The translations under genes were made by a program, and so were the position numbers. Shown piece after piece: positions 6,496 through 13,808 of a DNA stretch of 34,963 bases (within the stretch, counting starts at the first letter, position 1; the number at the start of each line of letters is the position of its first letter). The notes beneath the pieces are model-generated. The model did no database searches. It was not told where the DNA came from and was given only the letters and a program-made list of their open reading frames with translations. The DNA comes from Mycobacterium asiaticum (GTDB lineage Bacteria > Actinomycetota > Actinomycetes > Mycobacteriales > Mycobacteriaceae): positions 1 through 34,963 of the forward strand of contig NZ_LZKQ01000151.1 in the NCBI RefSeq assembly GCF_001668675.1, read 5' to 3'.

Positions 6496-7302
6496 ATGCC
6501 GACGTTTGACACCATCGGCTACGACGTCGACGGGCACACCGCGACTATCACGCTGAACCGTCCCGAGGCGCTGAATGCGTTGAGCCCCCACATGATCACC
6601 GAGCTCCGTGCCGCTTACGCCGAGGCCGAGAACGACGACCAAGTATGGCTGACCATCGTGACCGGCACGGGGCGCGCGTTCTGCACAGGAGCCGACGTCA
6701 AGGAGATTCCCGAAGACGGCAAGGTGATCTACGAGCGTCCTTACCTGTCCACCTATGACCAGTGGGAGGCTCCACAGGAGGGGACGCCGCCGTTTCGCAC
6801 AATGGCCAAGCCGGTGCTGGCCGCCGTCAACGGATTATGTTGCGGCGCAGGCATGGACTGGGTCACGACGTCGGACATCGTGATCGCATCCGACCGGGCC
6901 ACGTTCTTCGATCCGCACGTCAGTATCGGGCTGGTCGCCGGACGCGAGTTGGTGCGGATCTCACGGGTGCTGCCGCGCTCGATTGCACTGCGGATGGCAC
7001 TGATGGGCAAGCACGAGCGGATGAGCGCGCAACGCGCCTACGAACTCGGGTTGATCAGCGAGATCGTCGAACATGACCAGCTGCTGGATCGAGCCCGCGA
7101 GATCGCCGACATCGTCAACTCCAACGCACCCCTGGCGGTTCGGGGAACTCGGCTGGCAATACTCAAGGGCCTCAACGTCCCACTGCACGAAGCTGAGATC
7201 ATGGCAGAGACATTCCGTGAGCGGGTACTGCGCACCGACGACGCTCAGGAGGGCCCGCGCGCATTCGTGGAGAAGCGGAAACCGAATTGGCAGTGTAAGT
7301 GA
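6496..7302 (+). CDS. Crotonase-fold enoyl-CoA hydratase/isomerase family protein
   Basis: Protein of 268 aa, crotonase superfamily. The oxyanion-hole segments are GRAFCTGADV (about 59-68) and GLCCGAGMDWV (about 113-123). The Glu144 position is Asp121 and the Glu164 position is His141 (FFDPHVSIGLV). This FDPHVS pattern is common among actinobacterial crotonases of unknown reaction. AAGGGA lies about 10 nt before the ATG. Its TGA overlaps the ATG of the next crotonase by one base. It shares about the same length and the FFD.HVS..LV stretch with that neighbour, so the two are probably ancient duplicates and may form a mixed oligomer, which is inference. Confidence 0.87.
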   Translation: MPTFDTIGYDVDGHTATITLNRPEALNALSPHMITELRAAYAEAENDDQVWLTIVTGTGRAFCTGADVKEIPEDGKVIYERPYLSTYDQWEAPQEGTPPFRTMAKPVLAAVNGLCCGAGMDWVTTSDIVIASDRATFFDPHVSIGLVAGRELVRISRVLPRSIALRMALMGKHERMSAQRAYELGLISEIVEHDQLLDRAREIADIVNSNAPLAVRGTRLAILKGLNVPLHEAEIMAETFRERVLRTDDAQEGPRAFVEKRKPNWQCK

Positions 7303-8087
7303 TGAGCCACCAGTTCGAGACCATCCTCCTTGACATCGACGCCGCCGCCCATGTCGCCACCATCACGCTGAACCGACCCGACCAGCTCAACGCGTTCAAC
7401 CGCACCATGTGCCTGGAGATGGCCGAAGCATGGCGCACGGTCAAGCTGGACGACGCGGTCCATGCGGTGGTGCTGCGGGCCGTCGGCAGCCGCGCTTTCA
7501 GCGCCGGCCTGGACGTCAAGACGCCCTACGGTCAACCCGAAAACATCTGGAATCACGAAGATCCCGGTGAATACCTCAGCCCCAAATGGCAGAAGATGTG
7601 GAAGCCTGTCGTCTGCGCCGTTCAGGGCATGTGCACGGCGGGCGCCTTCTATTTCGTCAACGAATCCGACGTGGTGATCTGCTCACGCGAGGCGACGTTC
7701 TTCGATTCCCACGTCTCGGTGGGTCTGGTCTGCGCGCTGGAACCAATCGGGCTGATGCGCCGCGTCGGCCTGGGCGACACGCTGCGCATGGCACTGATGG
7801 GCAACGACGAGCGGGTCAGCGCGGACACCGCCCTGCGCATCGGCCTGGTGACCGAAGTGGTGGAGCCCGATCGGCTTTGGGAACGCGCGCACGAGATCGC
7901 TGCGACGATCGCCGCTCACCCACCGACGGCGACCCAGGGCACCGTGAAGGCGATCTGGGAATCTTTGGACAAGCCCTACCGGACCGCGATGGAGCAGGGA
8001 CTCATCTACACGCGGCTGGGCAACCCGTTGGGCCAGGCCGAACTGGCCGACCAGCGGCCCGCCAAGCGAAAGCCGCAGATCCGCTAG
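7302..8087 (+). CDS. Crotonase-fold enoyl-CoA hydratase/isomerase family protein
   Basis: Protein of 261 aa. The oxyanion segment is SRAFSAGLDVK (about 63-73). The second strand, GMCTAGAFYFVNESD, carries Tyr117 in place of the first hydratase glutamate. FFDSHVSVGLV has His137 in place of the second. An acidic residue, Glu147, lies shortly after in CALEPIG. Classical hydration is therefore not expected. ATG at 7302 (TGATG overlap with the previous stop) is chosen over GTG at 7299. The stop at 8085-8087 overlaps the GTG of the first acyl-CoA synthetase by one base. This tight coupling suggests that the CoA ester made by the synthetases is its substrate or precursor. Confidence 0.87.
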   Translation: MSHQFETILLDIDAAAHVATITLNRPDQLNAFNRTMCLEMAEAWRTVKLDDAVHAVVLRAVGSRAFSAGLDVKTPYGQPENIWNHEDPGEYLSPKWQKMWKPVVCAVQGMCTAGAFYFVNESDVVICSREATFFDSHVSVGLVCALEPIGLMRRVGLGDTLRMALMGNDERVSADTALRIGLVTEVVEPDRLWERAHEIAATIAAHPPTATQGTVKAIWESLDKPYRTAMEQGLIYTRLGNPLGQAELADQRPAKRKPQIR

Positions 8088-9523
8088 TGCCCGACCATCC
8101 ACTCAGCCTGCGCATTGCCGATGTGCTTGACCTGCAACCGGATTCACCGGCCATCGAGTACGACGGCACCTGGTTTTCCTGGGGGCAGGTCGGCGCGGCG
8201 GCGCGGCAAATCGCGTCGTGCGCGCAGGGCACCGACGTGGGAATGCTGTTACGGAACAGGCCCGCTCACGTTGCAGCGTTTCTCGGCGTGCTGCTCGGCG
8301 GCGGGACGGTGGTCACCGTCAACCCCGCCCGCGGCGACGAGCGCACCCGCGCCGACATCGAGGCGCTGCGGTTGCCGTTGATCATCGGCGAATCCGAGGA
8401 TTTGACAGCCCTGGTTGGCGGGGCGCCGGCAATCTCGATCTCGGACATCTTCGACCGGCCCGCCCAATCTCCCGTTCTGACGGGGATCGCTTCCGGCATC
8501 GCGGTGCGCATGCTGACCAGCGGCACGACCGGGCCGCCCAAGCGGATCGATCTCAGTTACGACATGCTGGCCCACAGCGTGATGGGCTCCGAGTACCGCG
8601 ACGCGCCACGGCCCACTGCACTGCGTCGCGGGGTGGCGATCGTGAACTCCCCGCTGGTGCATATCGGGGGCGTGTTCCGGGTGCTGCAATGCATTGCCGA
8701 CGCCAGACGCTTCGTGCTGCTGGAGCGTTTCGAGCTGACGCAGTGGGCCGCGGCGGTGCGCCAACACCGGCCGCGCACGGTGTCACTGGTGCCCGCCGCG
8801 CTACGCACCGTTCTGCACTCGGACCTCACGCGGGCGGATCTGTCCAGCATTCGCGCCGTGACCTGTGGCACCGCACCGTTATCGGCTGACGACGCCGACG
8901 CGTTCACGGACAAATATGGTATCCCCGTCCTCACGTCCTACGCCGCAACCGAATTCGGTGGTGGCGTCGCCGGCTGGACACTCGCCGACCACCAGCAATA
9001 CTGGAAGGCCAAGCGCGGCAGTGTGGGTCGCGCCAATCCGGGTGCGCAGCTGCGGGTGGTCGACGACGGTGGCACTCCCCTGCCGCCAGATCAGGTTGGT
9101 CGGCTGGAGGTCAAGCCCGCCCAGCTTGGCTCGTCGGCGCCGTGGATGCGCACCACCGACATGGCTCGTATCGACTCCGACGGATTCGTCTGGATCGTCG
9201 GGCGGATCGATCAGGCCATCATCCGCGGCGGTTTCAAGGTGATGCCCGACGACGTGCGCGCCGCGCTGGAGAGCCATCCCGCGGTCGCCGGGGCGGCCGT
9301 GATCGGACGCCATGACGACCGGCTGGGTGAAACCCCGGTGGCGATGGTGGAGCTTCGCAGGGCGGTGTCCGCCGAGGAGCTTGTCGAATACCTGCGGGCC
9401 CGACTGGCCCGCTACGAGATCCCCACCGACATCGCCATTGTCGATGCGATCCCGCGCACCCCATCCGGCAAGGCCGACCTGGGCGCCGTCCGAGGCTACT
9501 TCGCAGTCGACCATGCCCGGTGA
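8087..9523 (+). CDS. Acyl-CoA synthetase (FadD-like, ANL superfamily), first of three
   Basis: Protein of 478 aa, a short but complete adenylate-forming enzyme: ATP + carboxylate + CoA give acyl-CoA + AMP + PPi. The P-loop TSGTTGPPK is at 144-152. The A5 motif SYAATEFGG follows, then RTTDMARID (the ribose-binding Asp), the hinge GRIDQAIIRGGFKV, and the C-terminal catalytic lysine Lys462 in PRTPSGKADL. The N-terminal domain is about 30-40 residues shorter than its two neighbours, and it is the most divergent of the three. GTG at 8087 overlaps the crotonase stop. The stop lies inside the start of the second synthetase (11-nt overlap). Its substrate cannot be read from the sequence. Confidence 0.9.
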   Translation: MPDHPLSLRIADVLDLQPDSPAIEYDGTWFSWGQVGAAARQIASCAQGTDVGMLLRNRPAHVAAFLGVLLGGGTVVTVNPARGDERTRADIEALRLPLIIGESEDLTALVGGAPAISISDIFDRPAQSPVLTGIASGIAVRMLTSGTTGPPKRIDLSYDMLAHSVMGSEYRDAPRPTALRRGVAIVNSPLVHIGGVFRVLQCIADARRFVLLERFELTQWAAAVRQHRPRTVSLVPAALRTVLHSDLTRADLSSIRAVTCGTAPLSADDADAFTDKYGIPVLTSYAATEFGGGVAGWTLADHQQYWKAKRGSVGRANPGAQLRVVDDGGTPLPPDQVGRLEVKPAQLGSSAPWMRTTDMARIDSDGFVWIVGRIDQAIIRGGFKVMPDDVRAALESHPAVAGAAVIGRHDDRLGETPVAMVELRRAVSAEELVEYLRARLARYEIPTDIAIVDAIPRTPSGKADLGAVRGYFAVDHAR

Positions 9524-11069
9524 ACCCGACACGATCGCCGAGGTTCTTCGGCAGCAGGCACAGTCGCGGGGGGATCACCCATTACTGGTGTGCGACAAAG
9601 AGCGCATCAGCTACGTAGAAGCCGACCGACGTTCAGCCGATCTCGCCTGCGAACTGATCGCGCTGGGCGCCGGCAAGGGCACCCACGTCGGGTTGCTCTA
9701 CCCCAACGGCACCGACTTCGTCGTCGGCATGCTGGCGGCCGCCCGCATCGGCGCGGTGGTGGTGCCGTTCTCCACCTTCATGACAACCGGTGAACTGCAC
9801 CGGCAACTGGTGCACAGCGACACCGCTTTGTTGCTGAGCGCCCGCTCGTTTCGAACTCATGACTATGTGCAGCGGTTGACCGAACTGCTCGGCGGCATCG
9901 ATGGCGAGCTGTTCCACCCCACCGTGCCGCAACTGCGCCGCGTCCTGGTCGGCCCGGGTGACCACCCGCGCGCCGACCCCGGCCTGTTGCGGGCCATGGA
10001 GGACGACGTCGACGGGTCAGACGTATTGACGATCGTCTATACGTCCGGATCCACCAGCACCCCCAAGGGTGTCGTGCACACGCACGCCGCGCTGCTCGCA
10101 CACCAGCGCAGTCTCAACACCATCCGCGGTTTGAGCGCGCAGGACCGGCTGTTCTGCAACTCGCCGTTCTTCTGGATCGGCGGGTTGGCGTTCGGGTTAT
10201 TGGCCACCCTGGTCGCGGGTTCCACGCTGGTGTGCTCGAACGCAACCGACGCTGGGGCCGTTCTCGACTTGATCGAAGCCGAAAGGCCTACCATCACCAA
10301 CGGTTTCGTGGCCGGCATCGACCACCTGACCGAAGACCCGAGCTATCCGCGGCGTGACCTGTCGTCGCTGCGGCGCGGCAACCTGTACCCGATCATGGCG
10401 CCGGAGACCCGGCCGGCCGACCCCGAACTGCGGCACAACATGCTGGGTCTGACCGAAGCCGGAAGCGTCCTGCTGATCAGCGACGACGAATCCGACCAAC
10501 CCGAGCATCGCCGTGGCTCCTACGGCAAGCCGGCGCCCGGATTCCAAACCCTGATAGTCGACCCGGATACGGGGGTGCCCGTCCGGCCCGGCCTTGTTGG
10601 CGAGATCGTCGGCGAGCTGTGCATACGCGGACCGCATGTGATGCAGGGGTACTACAAACGCAGCCGAGAGCAGTGTTTCGACGCCGACGGCTGGTTCCAT
10701 ACCGGCGATCTGGTGCGCGCCGACGATGACGGTTTCATGTATTTCGTGGGCCGCAGGTCCGGCATGATCAAGACGGGTGGTGCCAATGTCTCGGCCGCCG
10801 AGGTCGAGAAGACGCTGGCCACCCTCGGTGTGACGGCACACGTCTTCGGGCTGCCGGACGCGCGGCGCGGGCAGGTGGTGGTCGCGGTTGTCGCCCTGCC
10901 GGACAGCGCCACGGCCTTCGACGAGGAAGCGCTGCGTGACCGACTGAAGACCGAGCTGTCGTCCTACAAGATCCCCAGACGTTTCATTGCCTTGCCTCGC
11001 ACCGACATACCGCTGCTGTCCAGCGGCAAGGTCGACCTCGAGCAACTGAAGAGGCTGTTCGATGGCTGA
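9513..11069 (+). CDS. Acyl-CoA synthetase (FadD-like), second of three
   Basis: Protein of 518 aa in the adenylate-forming (ANL) superfamily. Motifs in order: P-loop YTSGSTSTPKGVVHTH, acyl-pocket region FFWIGGLAFG, A5 LGLTEAGS, A7 WFHTGDLVRADDDG, A8 GRRSGMIKTGGANVSAAEVE, and the catalytic lysine Lys506 in LLSSGKVDL. It closely resembles the third synthetase downstream (shared FFW.GGL, GPH..G...RSRE, TGDL and GAN/GAT-V motifs), so the two are tandem paralogues. The ATG at 9513 lies inside the preceding gene, giving an 11-nt overlap, and the end overlaps the next start by 8 nt. The operon may activate several related acids or successive intermediates, which is inference. Confidence 0.9.
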   Translation: MPGEPDTIAEVLRQQAQSRGDHPLLVCDKERISYVEADRRSADLACELIALGAGKGTHVGLLYPNGTDFVVGMLAAARIGAVVVPFSTFMTTGELHRQLVHSDTALLLSARSFRTHDYVQRLTELLGGIDGELFHPTVPQLRRVLVGPGDHPRADPGLLRAMEDDVDGSDVLTIVYTSGSTSTPKGVVHTHAALLAHQRSLNTIRGLSAQDRLFCNSPFFWIGGLAFGLLATLVAGSTLVCSNATDAGAVLDLIEAERPTITNGFVAGIDHLTEDPSYPRRDLSSLRRGNLYPIMAPETRPADPELRHNMLGLTEAGSVLLISDDESDQPEHRRGSYGKPAPGFQTLIVDPDTGVPVRPGLVGEIVGELCIRGPHVMQGYYKRSREQCFDADGWFHTGDLVRADDDGFMYFVGRRSGMIKTGGANVSAAEVEKTLATLGVTAHVFGLPDARRGQVVVAVVALPDSATAFDEEALRDRLKTELSSYKIPRRFIALPRTDIPLLSSGKVDLEQLKRLFDG

Positions 11070-12582
11070 CACGATAGCTGGTCTTCTGCGGGCACAAGCC
11101 GCTCAGCACGGCAGCAAACCAATGGTCATCGACCCCGCGTCGCGGATCAGCTATGGCGAACTCGACACGACCACAGGGGATATGGCGGCCTCGCTTATCG
11201 CTTCCGGAGTGCGTAAAGGCACCCGGGTGGGATTGATCATGCCCAACTGCACGCGCTGGGTGCAGATCGCCATTGCCGTCACACGCATCGGCGGGGTGCT
11301 GGTTCCGTTGAGCACGCTGCTGCAACCGACCGAGCTCGTCGCAAAACTGCGGATGGCGTCGGTGCAGTTCCTGGTCAGCGTCGAAGAGTTCCGCGGCCAC
11401 CGGTACCTCGACGCGGTCCGGGCGGCGCCACGCACCGAACTTCCTGCGCTGCAGCATGTCTGGCCCGCGGAGTCGTTGGCACCGACCACCACCGAGGCCG
11501 CCCACGGGCTCGTCGATGCCCTGGCCGCGACCGTTACCCCCGCCGACCCGTTCGTCATCATCTTCACCTCGGGCAGCAGTGGCCCGCCCAAGGGTGTCGT
11601 GCACTCGCACGGCAGTGCGTTGGGCGCGGTGCGCTCGGGATTGGCGGCCCGCTGCATCACCCCCGACACCCGCCTGTACCTTCCGATGCCGTTCTTCTGG
11701 GTGGGCGGACTCGGCAGCGGCATCCTCTCGGCGCTGATCGCCGGCGCCACCTTGGTCACCGAGGAAAGGCCGCAACCGGAGAGCACACTGCGGCTGCTGG
11801 AGAAAGAACGCGTCACCCTGTTCCGGGGCTGGCCAGACCAGGCCGAAGCATTGGCGCGAGATCCCAACCGGGCCCAAACCGATCTGACTGCGCTGCGCCC
11901 GGGCAGTTTGGAGGCGCTACTGCCTCCCGATCGGCGTGCGCAGCCCGGTGCGCGAGCAGCCCTATTCGGCATGACGGAATCGTTCGGTCCTTACAGCGGG
12001 TATGCCGCCGACACCGACCTGCCCGCATCGGCCTGGGGCAGCTGCGGAAAGCCGTTCCCCGGCATGGAGATTCGCATTGCCGATCCGGACACGGGCAATC
12101 CGGTCCCGGTGGGCACCATCGGCATGATCCAGCTCCGGGGACCACACATGCTGCGCGGGATCTGCCGCCGCAGTAGAGAAGAACTGTTCACCGCGGACGG
12201 TTACTACCCCACCGGCGACCTTGGCCGGCTGGACACCGACGGCTTCCTGTTCTATCACGGTCGCTCGGACGACATGTTCAAAGTCAGCGGTGCCACCGTC
12301 TATCCCAGCGAAGTCGAAAGAGCCCTGCGCAGTATTGACGGAGTGCGGAGCGCCTTCGTCACCGATCTGCCCGGCCTCGGGGGGAAGCGGGTGGGCGCGG
12401 CTGTGGTGTGCAGCGGCCGTACCGTGGACGAAGTACACGGCGCGGCAAGGGAACTCCTCAGCTCGTTCAAGGTGCCTACAGTGTGGCTGCTGCTGGGCTC
12501 CGACGACGAGGTTCCGCGCGGCGGCACCGGCAAGGTGGACACCCGGCGACTGCGGGAAATGTTGTCCGAAACAAACCCTTAG
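11062..12582 (+). CDS. Acyl-CoA synthetase (FadD-like), third of three
   Basis: Protein of 506 aa in the adenylate-forming superfamily. P-loop FTSGSSGPPKGVVHSH, acyl-pocket FFWVGGLGSG, A5 FGMTESFGPY, A7 YYPTGDLGRLDTDG, hinge GRSDDMFKVSGATVYPSEVE, catalytic Lys491 in RGGTGKVDT. It is a paralogue of the second synthetase. It is the last gene of the operon that starts at 5631. Its stop overlaps by a few bases the stop of a convergent secreted-protein gene, with no room for a separate terminator. All active-site motifs are present, so it should be functional. Confidence 0.9.
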   Translation: MADTIAGLLRAQAAQHGSKPMVIDPASRISYGELDTTTGDMAASLIASGVRKGTRVGLIMPNCTRWVQIAIAVTRIGGVLVPLSTLLQPTELVAKLRMASVQFLVSVEEFRGHRYLDAVRAAPRTELPALQHVWPAESLAPTTTEAAHGLVDALAATVTPADPFVIIFTSGSSGPPKGVVHSHGSALGAVRSGLAARCITPDTRLYLPMPFFWVGGLGSGILSALIAGATLVTEERPQPESTLRLLEKERVTLFRGWPDQAEALARDPNRAQTDLTALRPGSLEALLPPDRRAQPGARAALFGMTESFGPYSGYAADTDLPASAWGSCGKPFPGMEIRIADPDTGNPVPVGTIGMIQLRGPHMLRGICRRSREELFTADGYYPTGDLGRLDTDGFLFYHGRSDDMFKVSGATVYPSEVERALRSIDGVRSAFVTDLPGLGGKRVGAAVVCSGRTVDEVHGAARELLSSFKVPTVWLLLGSDDEVPRGGTGKVDTRRLREMLSETNP

Positions 12583-12941
12583 GGGACCCGCGTCCACGGT
12601 TGACAGTTCTGCGACTCGAACGCCTTCACCGACGTGTTGATGTTCGCGAACATCGGTCCGACCGAGATGTTCGTCTGTAGCACATGGTCCTTGTTGGCGT
12701 CCGGCGTGCTGTAGGTGAACCAGGCGCACATCGAATCCTGGGTCGGCACATTGTTGATCCACACCCCGAAGGTGGACGCCGACCCGGCCGTGCGATAGAG
12801 CCCCGGTGCGATGTCGGGCCCCACCACGAAGACCCCGTTGCCGGGAATGGGATCCAACGGTTCGGCGGTGGCCGGCGGCGCCCACGTGATCGCCGTTACG
12901 CACACCAACAATCCGGCAGTAGCACGAGACACGCGGCGCAT
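12579..12941 (-). CDS. Secreted small protein of mycobacterial type, unknown function
   Basis: Protein of 120 aa with a clear Sec signal peptide: basic MRRVSR, hydrophobic ATAGLLVCVTAITWA, and a cleavage site near PATA-EPLDP. The mature part (about 90 aa) has the pattern GNGVFVVGPDIAPGLYRTAG ... C ... C.PW, with two cysteines that could form a disulfide. Related actinobacterial exported domains have the same 'PG.Y.....C.W' layout and are probably small beta-sandwiches; no function is known to me. The ATG at 12941 is chosen because GGGAGAG precedes it and the signal peptide begins there. It lies 75 bp downstream of a TetR gene on the same strand and overlaps the convergent synthetase at the stop codons. 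Confidence 0.75.
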   Translation of the reverse strand: MRRVSRATAGLLVCVTAITWAPPATAEPLDPIPGNGVFVVGPDIAPGLYRTAGSASTFGVWINNVPTQDSMCAWFTYSTPDANKDHVLQTNISVGPMFANINTSVKAFESQNCQPWTRVP

Positions 12942-13016
12942 TTGCTCTCCCTGCGATGGGCCCCTTGACAGCACCTTATGCTTAGAAGCCCCCGCCCAAC
13001 AACAGATCTCCCCCCG

Positions 13017-13718
13017 TCAGGTGATCCGTGGCAGCGGCACGCGGTCGCCGACTTCACCGCTTGCGTTGCGCAGGTCCGCACTCGCCAGACCCTCCCGCAG
13101 CAACCAGCGCGCCAGTTCCAGTGTCTCGGCGATCTCGGAATCGGAAAGGGCCAGCCCCTCAGGCTGCAACCGCAAGGCGATCACCCCGTTCCACGCCCCC
13201 CACAGGTACCGGGTCAGTCGCATCGAGTCGACGGGACGTGCCTCCCCCGCTGCGATCGCGTTGTCGATCTGGGCGGCGAATCGCTGCAGCAGCTCCCCGA
13301 CCCGGTCGCGGATTTTAGCCTCGGTCCCGTCGTGGCCGGAAAGCGGTGTGGTGCCGGGGTTTCGGTAGGCCAGGAAATGAAATGCACCCGGGTGCTCGAG
13401 GTGGAACCGCAGGTAGGCGTCGCCGCCGGCCAACACGCGCTGCAGCGGCGTCAGCGCCGGATCCTCACTGCGCGTCATGTATTCGGCGAACAGCTTCAGG
13501 GAGCGATCGACCAGGTGCAGATAGACCCCGCGCTTGCCGTCGAAGTGCGTGTAGATCGTGCCGACCGAAACGTCGGCGGTCGTAGCGATCTCTTCGATCC
13601 GCGCTCCGTCGTAGCCCTCGCGACTGAAGACGACCTCAGCGGCATCCAGGATCATCGTGCGGGTCCGGGCGCGTCTGCGCTCGGCGCGGTCGGCCGCGCG
13701 AGTGGGACTGACGGACAC
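13017..13718 (-). CDS. TetR-family regulator, divergent from FAD oxidoreductase
   Basis: Protein of 233 aa. A basic start (RAERRRARTRTMILDAAEVV) leads into the helix-turn-helix ARIEEIATTADVSVGTIYTH and FDGKRGVYLHLV (about 39-72). An alpha-helical ligand domain follows, with a conserved-looking 'HLEHPGAFHFLAY.NPGTTPL' stretch. The start is GTG at 13718. It is divergent from the FAD-dependent oxidoreductase gene, and a 29-bp dyad at 13748-13776 lies between them, so it probably represses that gene and itself. The secreted-protein gene follows on the same strand and could be in the same unit. It is unrelated in position to the module A regulator and probably senses another ligand. Confidence 0.87.
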   Translation of the reverse strand: MSVSPTRAADRAERRRARTRTMILDAAEVVFSREGYDGARIEEIATTADVSVGTIYTHFDGKRGVYLHLVDRSLKLFAEYMTRSEDPALTPLQRVLAGGDAYLRFHLEHPGAFHFLAYRNPGTTPLSGHDGTEAKIRDRVGELLQRFAAQIDNAIAAGEARPVDSMRLTRYLWGAWNGVIALRLQPEGLALSDSEIAETLELARWLLREGLASADLRNASGEVGDRVPLPRIT

Positions 13719-13747
13719 CCACAGAGCATAGGCAGCCGGACATATTA

Positions 13748-13776
13748 GAAGTCAATTCAAAAAATGAATGGTCTTC
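13748..13776. promoter_or_regulatory. 29-bp dyad, putative operator of the divergent TetR
   Basis: GAAG at 13748-13751 pairs with CTTC at 13773-13776, and ATTCA at 13755-13759 pairs with TGAAT at 13765-13769. All share one centre at 13762, with an A5 spacer. Ten of twelve positions per arm match. It lies between the TetR and FAD-oxidoreductase starts in an otherwise AT-rich island, where a TetR operator is expected. Confidence 0.55.
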
Positions 13777-13808
13777 CAAATTGCTCGACGGGCTGGCATC
13801 CTCTCCTC

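Noticed and set aside
10197..11072. 291-aa minus-strand frame opposite the second acyl-CoA synthetase
   Set aside because: Antisense to conserved adenylation motifs, with no ribosome site or domain.
13764..13808. Upstream ATG (13764) as start of the FAD oxidoreductase
   Set aside because: It lies inside the operator dyad and would place 15 residues without motif before the first FAD strand; ATG at 13809 begins just before DVVIVG.
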